This document shows, piece after piece, positions 1-11,600 of a stretch of 64,000 bases of DNA. This DNA is from Chelonoidis abingdonii (Eukaryota; Chordata; Testudines; Testudinidae), in contig NC_133771.1 of assembly GCF_003597395.2 (NCBI RefSeq), positions 133,717,957-133,781,956 on the forward strand. Direction: 5' to 3'. The notes beneath the pieces were generated by a model. That model ran no database searches and was not told where the DNA came from. It saw only the letters and a list, made by a program, of their open reading frames with translations. How positions within the stretch are numbered: the first letter of the stretch is position 1; each line of letters opens with the position of its first letter. The position numbers were made by a program, and so were the translations under genes.

Positions 1-419
1 CCCATTGACTTCAATAGGATGTGCGGGAGTAAGGATTACAGGACCAGACTATACATCTGTTCAGTTACGCTGGTCAAGATCCAGTGCAGAAACCTGTGCA
101 TTTGTCTGGCAATGACAAGAAGCAGGAATGAATTTCTCAATTATAGTGTCAGAAATAAAATGATTTTGGGTGGTTCACCAAGAGATTAAGTGGCTCAAGT
201 GGAATTATGGCCCTTTTCAATGATACCAGGAAGCCTGCTGTTACATCCTTAAAATATACTCAACGATTTGTAACTAACCAACAAGTCCATTTGACATGAA
301 ATGATTTATAACCAAGCAACAGGTTTGTTTAGATACCAGAGAGTTTCAGGGCCTGGTAGCTCTCTTTCTTTTTTAAGAAACATTTTTAACTATAAAAAAG
401 GTAAAGAGATTTTTTTTTA
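1..419. other. Downstream flank of THBS2
   Basis: AT-rich non-coding sequence. The first 20 bases (CCCATTGACTTCAATAGGAT) are the middle of a short dispersed motif common in turtle and bird genomes. Nothing else is recognised. Confidence 0.4.
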
Positions 420-2630
420 TAAAACCGTTTTACAGTTTATTTCCTATCATTAATTGTTAAAATATAATAAATGATGATCTGACTAAATGAAGCAGGATGT
501 TAAATGGTGAATTTTGTCTGTGTAAACAAATAAATAATTATTTACAATCTTTGGCAAAACAAAGTGAAGTTTCATTGATCTCATTCTCTCCCTCCTTTTT
601 TCTCTCACATGCACACACACCCTTGCAAGGAAAAAAAGAAAAAGAAAAAAGAAAATCTTCATAAATAATTTACATAGAATAGGAAAATTATGGTACAATC
701 TAAATATTAACATCTTTGTCCCCACACTGATGTCATGCTTTCACAAAACCAAACCAAAAAACCCTACACGTCCATCACAATCATTACATTTAATGAAGTC
801 TCCCCACTTTCTCACTGGGACTTGGGGATACAATTTGAAACAACAGAAGTATGAATTGCAACAAACACAAAAACCTCATAAGGAGGATTTTTTTTAAAAA
901 AGCGTTTGTTAATATGAAGAGATTGTAAAATGTGCAATAAAGCCACAAACTGTGAATTTTTTCTAATGAATATAGCAGTAAAATCTATTTAAAAGGAAAA
1001 AAAAGAGCTGAGTCAACATTTGGCTCACCATGCCCTATGATAAGGCAAGAGATACTGTATTATTCCCTTAGTAAACCTCGTCTGTAATTAAAATTACACC
1101 AGCAAGAGTTTTTTTGAACAAAGCTCATACATCTTAAACAAAACAAAAAAGTGTTAAATACTTGCATACTATTGTATAACTGAATAACTGTTGTATCTGG
1201 TTAGAATAAACACTGGTATCCCTTCAGCATTATTTAAAAAATAAAACAGTTCTATATACAGCAGACTTAGGTAACAATACAAAATACTAAAATTAGGATA
1301 ACAGTATATATATATTAAGGTTCCATTTATAAATTCCTCTTTATTACTTATTTAATCATGTGCTACTTTACAGCATGCTGGATTGTAATGACATAAAACT
1401 GCATGTTTAAACAAATGTGTACATTGCTTCAATGATATCTTCATGTTGTGATATGCTTCAACAGATTGTTCTGGCATTATTTGCTAATACTGCATTACTA
1501 ATGCACTGTATGACATGCTTTACAAATAAATTATCAGAGAAGGTAGCAGTATGTGTAATCATGATAAATATTAACAAAATATTTATAACTGGAACCTTAA
1601 TTTCCATATTAGGTAATGGTAGCGTGGCTACCTTTTCATAACCCTAGATCAGGATTCAGGATGTCAAAGTGCTTTTTGCAGCAGAGATGGAAAAGTGGTT
1701 CAGATTCAACTTGTTCCAGATGGTCATGAAATATGTTTAGCAAGAGGGAATGCAAAAAAAGATGTACACTGGCCAACTGGAAACCATTTTATAAAAGCCA
1801 CAGTGGATGGTCTTATGTGCTTAACTGAATTGCTATGCTTTCTTATGTTCAAGGTTAAGTGCTGGTTCAATTGTATTTGTCCTTATTTAAGTCCATACAA
1901 ATAACATGCATTGTTATTTCTAGTTAGACATTATTTGAAACTAAAAATCTGAAGTTTCAGCAACTTTTAATCTTAAAAGGTATTTTTGAAGAGTTAGTAA
2001 AAGCATCCTTATCAGCTGAAAGATCTTTTTCCATCAAGCCATCTTCATATTATGTGGCCTTCACTTTATTCTCCAATGGCTTCATTATTTGACTAGATAT
2101 TGTTGGTATGGTCCCTTTGTTATTTTACTGAAATTAGGCTCAGAGGTTTTGTGTTACTGAGGTCCAGCCCTGATCGGAGCAAGGGAATTGTCAACCCTAG
2201 GCATAAAAAAGTGGTTTTAACACTTTTTTTTCCACTTAGTTTAAGACAATGGATGATACTCATCCCCTTTTTCTCCATATATATATAAATACATTAAGTA
2301 ATTACACTTTATATGTAAACGTCATTCCTTTGTAAAAAAACAAACAAGTCTTTTCACTCTACAAAAACGTTCTAATGTATCAATCTGCTTTTGCTTCAGT
2401 GGTGGGTTGGACGCTCACATTTAGGTCCCATTAGTCCTAGTTTTCAGAAGGCACTTGAGCGTAGGATTGGCTAAGCCACTCTTAGCAGGAGGGAGGTACA
2501 AGGTCAGTTGAACAGAAGGCCGGAGGAGGAGGAGGTACACAGAAAGAGAAGTTGGGAGTACCAGGATGTACTGAGGTGTCTAGGTTGCACAGCATCTACA
2601 GTACTTTGCTGGTAATGCAGCAACCATAGC
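420..2630 (-). other. THBS2: Probable THBS2 3' untranslated region
   Basis: About 2.2 kb of AT-rich sequence without introns, repeats of known type, or a credible coding frame follows the stop. Human THBS2 has a 3' UTR of about 2 kb. Several ATTTA elements are present. Minus-strand AATAAA occurs near 2,070, near 1,342 and at 442-437; the last would put the end near 420. The exact end is inferred, and nearer sites may also be used. Confidence 0.55.
437..442 (-). terminator. Candidate distal poly(A) signal AATAAA
   Basis: TTTATT on the plus strand reads AATAAA in the THBS2 direction, followed after about 15 nt by an A-rich stretch. It would give a 3' UTR close in length to that of mammalian THBS2. 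Other AATAAA copies exist nearer the stop codon. Confidence 0.4.
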
Positions 2631-2638
2631 TCAGAAAT
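2631..2638 (-). CDS. THBS2: THBS2 exon 22: last two codons and stop
   Basis: After acceptor TTTACTTTAG the exon contributes ATTTCTGA: with the carried G this is Asp-Phe-stop, so the protein ends ECRDF (human ends ECRDI). The stop TGA is 2,633-2,631. The exon then continues as the 3' UTR. The match of phase and ending to the family is strong for so short a coding piece. Confidence 0.88.
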
Positions 2639-5600
2639 CTAAAGTAAAAGAGAAACGGATATTAATTGGTGCAGAGGCATATTTGGTTTGGAATACAGTA
2701 AAAATGGAACAAGAGCTCAAATGTGCTATAGTAAAAGGGAAGCAGCCTGCATAATACAAAGATTACTTTTCCTGTTCTTATAAATGTGAAAATATAGTAC
2801 TATTAAAAACATTGTGGATGGTTTCATTATATATATATGTATATATTTAATGGAGAATGCATGAATCATCATATTTGGAGATTTTTAAGAATAGGTTAGG
2901 CAAACACCCGTGAGGAATGCTCTAGTTATTACTTAGTCCTGCCTTGAGTCCAGGGGACTGGACAAGATGACCTATTGAGATCCCCTTGAGTCCTACATTT
3001 CTATAAAATGAGAATTGAAAATAGTCACTGCATCCTTAATGCCTCCTTAAAGAAGGGCTACCAATAAGTCTGCAAGTGCATGAGTAACCCACTACTGAAT
3101 ACATGTTACAAGTCCTGCTCGGATCAGCTGAAGATATGAGTTCTTACATTTCCCAGCTAGGTAACATTGGCTCTCTAGCTCAAGCTGTAGCAGTTCACAC
3201 TTTTAGCGCTAGAGCTTCACTCCTAGTGTGTCAGGCATGAAGATGACCATCACGCATGCAACACACACTAATGTGCTGGATATACACACACAGTTCCAAA
3301 CAATTCTCTCCCTCAGATAATTCCATCTTTTTTTTTCCAGGCAGATTGTATTAAACATGTGTTTGTGGTTATTCAGGTTTACATTAAGACTAGTGGGATC
3401 CAAGCTATTTTAATGAATCAGTGTCTAAATTATGCTGTGGTCCCTTATGGCTTTGGAACATGCCTTCTGGCTGAAATTTATCGAGATTATTGCTGTATGT
3501 TATACAGTCATGCCCTGATTCAGGAAAGCAGTTAAGCACGTGCTTAAGTCCACTTGTTTCAGGACAGCATGTTGATCAACTCAAAATAAACTCTGCCTTG
3601 TTTCATTCATAGTTAAGGATTGATTGAGTTATTTCAGAATGATTGACAGATTAAAGATTCCATTCAACAACTGGAAGATACTTTCTATTTCCATCTTTTC
3701 TCCCTAGAGCAGTGGTTTTCAAACTTTTTTTCTGGTGACCCAGTCGAAGAAAATTGTTGATGCCTGTGATGCAAGGGAGCTGAGGATGAGGAGTTTGGGG
3801 TATGGGAGGGGTTCAGGGCTGTATCAGAGGGTTGAGGTGTGGGAGGAGGTCAGGCATGTGGACTGGGGGTGAAGGATCTGGGGTGGGGCCAGGGGTGAAG
3901 GGCATGGGGTGCAGGAAGGGGCTCCAGGTTTGGGGGGCTCAGGGCTGGGGCAGGGGATTGGCACCTGGGCTTATCTTGGGCGGCTCTCAGTCAGCGGCAC
4001 AACGGGGGTGCAGAGGCAGACTTCCTGCCTGTCCTGGCACGGACGACCATGCTGTGCCTCAGAAGTGGCCAGCAGCAGGTCCGGCTCCTAGACGGACACA
4101 TGCAAGTGGTTCCACGCAGCTCTCACCCACAGGCACCGCCACCCTCAGCTCCCATTGGCCAGTTCCCGGACCTGCTACTCGCCGCTTCCGGGGTGCAGCG
4201 CAGTTTCAGAACAGGTAGGGACTAGCCTGCCTTATCAGGGTAGCACCACCGATGGGACTTCTAATGGCCCAGTCAGCAGTGCTGACCAGAGCCGCCGCGA
4301 CCCTGTACCTTACGTTTTGCAATCCACTTCTGAGTCATGACCCACATTTTGAAAACCACTGCCCACATGTTTAGCTGGGAGATTGAAGTAATTGAGGCAT
4401 AAATAAAACTTTCGTAGTTGCCTAGTTCACCGAAAAAACTAACCTCTGCATTCATATTTGAGGTCAGAGAAGTAGACCATTTCTTGAGAGAAGACAAAAA
4501 GACCTAATCGTCCACCAGCAAAGGTCTTATCATAGATTGGTCCAGAGTCAACCATGACCTGTTTTCCTTCATATACTAAAACTCTGTAAAGAAAGATATG
4601 TCTTAGATTAGTATAGTGAATCAACAGAACTTTTCAAGGTTGAGACATGTAATAGCAGCTGTCAGGTGATGATATGATGTTGAATTCTAACACTAGGTGC
4701 CATGTAGTACAAGTTTATTACATGGGTCATTCTTCTGTTATACCTCCCCTGAGTCTGTCTGATAGTCTTAGCCTGTTTATTGAAAACCCCGGTGCTGTTC
4801 CATGAGTAATTGGATGAATATCATCTGCAAAGAATTTCCCAAATCCTTGTGTTATTACAGCTAAGTCTTCTGGACTGTCAAGAGGGGGTGTCATGTTCTT
4901 AATGTTGATTAGCCACATGCCTCTTTATGCTCAGAAGTTAGCTTGAGAAATATACACATCATTTAATTGACTCACGGTAAGTCTGTTACTTCCTCACAAA
5001 TAAATATATTTTAATGACTATTCAAAAACCTAGTTAATTTTTCTTTTTCTATTAGAATTCCCAGTAGAATGAAGGAGCTTCATGTACAAGGACCATAGGA
5101 CCTGCCACATTAGATTAGGGCAATGGGCCCACTAGAGCAGTATCCTGTCTGACAGTGGCCAGTACCAGCTGCTTCAGAGGAAAGTGCAAGAAACACCATA
5201 GTGAGTACACAACTGTGAAATAACCTGCCAATAACAGGAGTATCTTTCTATCCCTTATCAATTAATTGCTGGCCTATGCTCTAAAGCAGGATGGCTTATA
5301 TTACATAGATAAACTGTCTTTTATTCTTTCTAATGTAATGGATGACCCATGTGGTCCCCAAATCCTTTCTGCTCCTTACATCATGCAACAGAACAAAAAT
5401 GTATTAGTCCTGATGAGTTCTGGGCTATTCAGGTCTAAAGAGGCAAGAGATAATTTCCCCAATAAAAATGTTATATACAGTTACAGTATTTACTGCAGGT
5501 TAAAAATTATCTGCACTGTCAATCCTCATGTTTAAAAGGCATAAAATAACCAGTTAGGGTTAGGAAAATATATCCTTCATAATGTAATACATAGCAGTGC

Positions 5601-8600
5601 AATTTTGTGTGCATTACAGAGGTGTTTACAGATGTTTCTGGAGTACCTGGTGTAAGTCACTGTCAGAGACAGAATGCTGAACTAGAGAGGAAAGAAATGT
5701 TAAGTTTTAATCTTATTTTGATTATTGTTTTGGAATTTCTCTTTCTTGGCTACTTTACAAAACAGTTATTTAGTAAGAATTCAAGATATTTTTATTTAAT
5801 AATATTTAGTTTCTGTAAATACTGAACAGTCGTAATGAAATTGAACACATCTGATGTGTGTGTGTGAGGAGAGAGAGAAGTTATTTAAAATCTAATAAAA
5901 TGTTTCAAAAATAGATAACACTCTGCCATGAATGAATCATCAGCACTAGAATTAACAAACAAACCATTAAAAGCCACTACTTCATCAGAAATGAAAGCTA
6001 TATTATTAGGAAATTTGTAGGCATTGAAATACCGCTTACTTTATTAATCCTGTTTTAGGCCTGTGAATCAACTGCCACCTGTAGGCAGTATAATCTTTCC
6101 AGCCAACATTCTTGGGGTCATGCCACAAGGTACGTACCTATAGTAGGAATACAGATGCTTCATTAGAAAAGGTTTGTACTACAGCAACTGGATATCTGAT
6201 CACAGCCTATTTTCTTTGTATCACCAAACTAAAAATCACTTTAACATTTAGTGATACTGAACGACATTCCCCCTACACTCTGGTCACCTATATTAAGCAA
6301 CATGAAAATTGCCATCTTCGGTTAAACGTAAGTTACTCTCAAACAAATAGATTAATTCATAGATTCATAGACTTTAAGGCCAGAAGGGACAATTAGATCT
6401 TCTAGTTTGACCTCCTGTATATCAGAGGCCATAAAATTTCACCCAGTTACCACTGTATTGAGCCCAATAACTTGTGTTAAAGAATATCTTGTGCTAAAGA
6501 ATATCTTCCCGGAAAGATGTGAAGATATTAGAGATGGAGAATCCACCACTTCCCTTGCTAGTTTGTTTCACTGTCAAAAAATTATACCTAATTTCTCATA
6601 TGCATTTGTCTGGCTTCAACTTCTAGCCATTGGTTCTTGTTAGGCCTTTCTCTGCTAGATTAAAGAATCCTTTAGTGCATAGAATTCCCTCCAACCTTCC
6701 CCATGAAGGTATTCAACACTGTAATCAAGTCACCTCTTAGTCTTCTCTTGGATAAATTAAACAGATTGAGCTCTTTAAGTCTCTCCCTCCAAGGCATTTT
6801 ATTTATCACTCAAAGCATTTTTGGCTCTTCACTTCACTCTCTAATTTTTCAGTGTCCTTTTTGAAATATGGGCACTAGAACTGGATGCAGCATGCCAGAA
6901 CAGGTCTCACCAATGCTGCATACGCAGGGCCAGCTCTACAGTTTTCGCCACCCCAAGCAGGGTGGCGGGGGCAGTCCTTTTGCCCTTAGGGTGGCAGGCG
7001 CGTTTCCGCGGTGGCGGCAATTCGGTGGCAGCTTCTATGTTTAGCTGAAGCCGCCCTAGACAGCTAAACATAGAAGCTGCCACTGAATTGCCCTCACTGC
7101 GGAAACGCACCTGCTGCCCTACGGGCACAGGGACTGCCCCCGCAGCCCACGGCGGCAATTCGGCACGCTGCTTGGGGGCAAAACAACAGGGACTGCCACC
7201 CATTGCAGGATGCCGCCCCAAGCACCAGCTAGGAATGCTGATGCCTGGAGCCGGCCCTGTGCATACGGATGTAACCTCCCTCCTTCTATTCACTATTTCC
7301 CTGTTTATACATCCACGGAGCACATGAGCTCTTTTTGTCACAGCACCACACTAAGAGCTCATGTTCAGTTGCTTGTCCACTCTGAGTCCTAGATCCTTTT
7401 CAGAATCACTGCTTTCCACAATATAGGTGCCATTCTGTAAGTATGGCCTACATTTCTTTTTTGAATGGGCACAGCTTATCAAGCGATCCAGATCACGCTA
7501 TATGACTGGCCTGTCTTCATCATTATTTACCACTCTGATAAGCCTTGTGTCATCCAATAATTTTATCAGCAGTAATTTTATATTTATTTCCAGACCACTT
7601 GACGAAAATCTTGATAATTGATGAAAAAGTGCAAGGAAAGTAAAAGGGAGTGGAGATCTGAGAATATATTTTCTTTGAGTTCTGTACATGTTCAGACACA
7701 CACACTCACACACAACATTCACCCTACAGAACTGATCCTGCTACACTTACCTATTTGAGTAGCTACATTGAAAGAAATGGGACTAATTAGCTGAGTAAGT
7801 GCTACTGCAAGACTGGCCCAATATTTATTGTATATTGTTCCAAATCTCTGGCACAATAAAACTCTCCAGGAAGGCCCAGACCCTGGTGTGAACTGTATGC
7901 AGTTGGATCCCTGTGCTTGTGTGGTGCCCCACTAACTTCAGTGGGCTTCCTTGGGGTCACAAGGGCCACCGTGTGAAGTTATTGCAAGACTTAGGAGTTT
8001 GCGGCAAACTTTCTGAACACAGCCACGTTCAGAAATATAAACATCAAATATATGTGATGCCCCAAAGGTTTAAACACCCCCCTTAAGAAAATGAAGCCCA
8101 TTGTAACACCAATACAATCTCCAAGCTGGAAGAATTACCTGTACTCCTTGTCTTTTGATTTTGCAGGTTCTTTTTAACTACTTTGTACATTCTTTTTTAT
8201 CTATGTATATTTTGCATTACTTTGAAAACAGTACAAACAAATAACAAAACCATCTAAAAAGAATGGCAATTTCATCCAAAAATTAAAATAACATTGAAAA
8301 GTCATTTACTATTTTCCCTACTCTTATTGGCATACTGAGCCTCAGTGCCCTTTTTTAACTGGCAACCAGTTTTTGCGTCAGCCCCCTTTTTACCATATTG
8401 GTCACCCCTCAGTGATATGAAGACTTGATTCTCTTACCTGTCCAGGCGTGTTTCCAGTGTGCCAGAGAGCATTTCTCAAGTGCTCACCAGCGCCAGTCGT
8501 GGAGTTCACTACTTTGAGTGATACCCCTGAATAACCATAAGCCCTGGTGGGCTTGTCCTCCCAGTAGGTCTGTGTGACTTGCTTCCACATCAGGACATAA

Positions 8601-11600
8601 AATCGACTGCTGGACTGATAACCAAACACAAACCCGGCATAATCGTCATCACGGTCTGTGTTAACATAGAATGTGCCACTGAAGTCAACAGAGGTGAACT
8701 CATCGAAACCTGGTAGAGGATTAAATATGCAAGATATTAAGTTCCTCCATGTGGTTCAAATTCAGAATGCTTGAAAGCAGACTGTTATACCATTTCTGTT
8801 GCTTTGGGCTTTCTAGGGATTTTTTGGGGAGGTGGGGGTGGGGGTGAAGTGTTGAGAGAGAGAGAATGAGGTCATATGTACTGTTTATATAGTACTTATA
8901 TATCTGTTCTGTCTCATTCCTTAAACCAGGATGAAGATAAGATGATATCATTCTCTCTTTTTACCTTTGTTTCTGTGTAGTCTTTGCTTTTCTCTGTCCC
9001 TTTCCCTCTTGTAATATTGCTGTTACAGAAACAACATGACTTTTAAAGAAAAAACTACGTTTCATAGTGTCTTACATTAGGATCCCTTATTATACCAATT
9101 GGGAGCAAGGAGGAGGCATTTGGCAGGAAGAACAACTAATGTGATGGACACCTGCAAGCCTTCCTCAGTCCTGATTTATTCAGATCAATGAAACAACTAT
9201 GTTCCCTCCAGGGCCAGCTCTAGCCATTTCGCTGCCCCAAGCATGGTGGCACGCTGCAGGGGGCGCTCTGCCGCTCGCCAGTCCCGCGGCTCCGGTGGAT
9301 CTCCCACAGGCGTGTCTGCGGATGCTCCACCAGAGCTGCGGGACCAGGAGACCCTCCGCAGGGACGCCTGCGGGAGGTCCACCGGAGCCGCCTGCCACCC
9401 TCCTGGCAACCGGCAGAGTGCCCCCCACGGCATGCCGCCCCAAGCACATGCTTGGTGCGCTGGGGCCTGGAGCCGGCCCTGGTTCCCTCTTACCTATCAG
9501 AATTAACTCTATAAAAATGCACATGGGGGTTATTGTAGGTAGGTCTAACATATAGCAGCTGACATTCCAAAAGGAAATGGAATCAAGTAGCTCAATAGGC
9601 TTTTTTCTCTCATACACAACCTCAATACAGAATACTTTTTCTTCATCAGCTGAGCAGCGAGTTGTGCCAACAGCAATAGGAAGAAAACTGACAAGTGTAT
9701 ACACACAGGCACTCTCAGACACTCAGGATATACACTCCCATCTGAGTAAATGAACAAATCTAGGCTATTTTGGGCTTCTATATGAAAAGAGAAACAAGAC
9801 TATGCAGCTGTTTGATGTGCTACACAAAGTATAATAGAAGTGTGGTCCAGCAGCTTGAACACTCAGGTCACTATGAAAAATTCAGAGTTCTAATCCCAGC
9901 TCTGACAGTGACTCTGTGTTTTTTAAACCTTCTGTCTCATTTTCCCTATCTGTAAAATGGGAATAATTATACTTACCTAACTAATGGGGTGTTGAAGAGA
10001 GTGTTGTAGTTAAAGTAAAGTGCTTTGAAGATAAACAGCACTATATCTGTCATAAGGTCTGGGGCTGTGTATTATTCTGTATGTATTTCAGCCAGTACTG
10101 TTCCAAAGAATCCAGATAATTCTTTTCTCTTTTGATACTCACCTACTGCTATGCCAGGATCAGAGTTGGCAGTCTGCACCAGCTCTTTGCCCTGGTGGCG
10201 AATAACCCAATTGGGGTCAATTTGAGCTGTTCCCTTTGGATCCAGGGGGACCATCTGGAACTTTCTGAAGTCAGTTTCACTGATGTCAATATTTTCGGGG
10301 CACACATCATAAATATCTGGTACACTGTCATTGTCAAAATCATCTTTGCAGATATCACCTCTGCCATCACCTACAAGCAGAACACATACACAGGCAAAAA
10401 TTGTTAGCATTTTGTACCTCTCTCCTTCTCTATTTATATAAGTCAACAGCTGTTCACATAGGAATTAGAACACTGGAAGAGACCAGTAGTCTATGTAATG
10501 TACCATCCTGCCACCAACAAGGACTTATATCAGAGGCAGATGTAAAATGTCTTTAGTGCACTTGATCACCAATGTATTCTTCAAGCATGGGCTTTCTGAT
10601 AGAAAGAAGGAGAATGAACCTTAGGAAACAACCAAAGACTCAAAGACTTTCTGCAGTTCAGCTTGGTGGGAAAATGGTTCCACATTCCACTGTCTGACAG
10701 CCAAGTAGAATTCCAAATTCTGACCAGCTGTGCACTCCCGCGCTTGTTTGTCTTAACTCTTAAGATAAAAACTATGCATTTCCAACTTTATTCCCTTTGC
10801 CAATATCAAAGAAGCAATTCTTGAATCCATACGAGGATTTTAATTATTCAATGCATATGTTGCTGAAGTTGCCAGTGGTCCTAACTGCTGACAGAGTTGA
10901 TTTTGTTTCAAACGATATTGAAAGCATTTGTCCAACCAGCCATGTCGTCCACAAACTCTATCCAGGTCTGCAACTTAAAACTGTGTGGCTCACATACTTG
11001 AAAGCACATGAACATCTTTTGTTTTTAGTTATAGTCTGGCTTTTGCCAAAGTCGAACAATATTTCTTCTGCCATTGATGATGATGAAGAGCAAGTCAACC
11101 TGTACTACTGATTCTGTTGGACAGTCTTCACAGAAGTGCATTCACACATATGCTGGCCTAGACCTCCATAGCCCAGCTGCGCTATGCTTGGCACAAGACT
11201 AGGAGGAGCAAAAGCTGGCTTTAACGGAACTATACTACCAGATCTCCAAGTCATCTTTGGACTACAGAGGTCCTCATAGAAGTTACAGCAGTCCAAGGGC
11301 TATGGGGCAATTATAGAGATTGGCAGGGCACAGAGTTGTATAAGTCATTCCCTCTTTATCCTAGCCATGCCTCCCTTACACCAGGATACTGGGAGGAGAG
11401 GTGGTGTGGGAACTGCTATCACTGTTCTTTATCACCCAAGGATTTCCCAGTGCAGTTAGAATCCTCAGGGGGCTATAACTGCCAGCTATACAGTGCAAAG
11501 TAACCAGAGCAGCAATCGAGAACTGGTCCATTGTAAAAGTATTGTCACTATGAACATATGAACTAAATTTTGCTTTCAGTTACACCAGCATCAATGCGGA

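Larger units (their letters stand above)
2639..4443 (-). other. THBS2 intron 21
   Basis: Holds a CR1 3' end (2,870-3,010), one copy of the GCTTAAGCAC palindromic repeat (3,513-3,575) and a 652-bp hAT-like element (3,710-4,361). The rest shows nothing. Confidence 0.6.
8710..10142 (-). other. THBS2 intron 18
   Basis: Contains a hAT miniature element (9,209-9,481) and a MIR-like SINE (about 9,838-10,055); the rest is unremarkable. Confidence 0.6.

Noticed and set aside
3802..4218. 138-codon plus-strand open frame
   Set aside because: Entirely within a GC-rich, non-autonomous hAT-like element; Gly/Pro/Arg-rich by composition only.
6907..7341. 144-codon minus-strand open frame
   Set aside because: Runs across the hAT element at 6,925-7,259 and its CR1 host; not a gene.
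9180..9722. 180-codon minus-strand open frame
   Set aside because: Its GC-rich half is the hAT miniature element at 9,209-9,481 and several other frames are open there too. It has no family match and spans an insertion boundary.
9838..10055. Possible tRNA gene
   Set aside because: The A and B boxes are those of a decayed MIR-like SINE head; no cloverleaf can be drawn.
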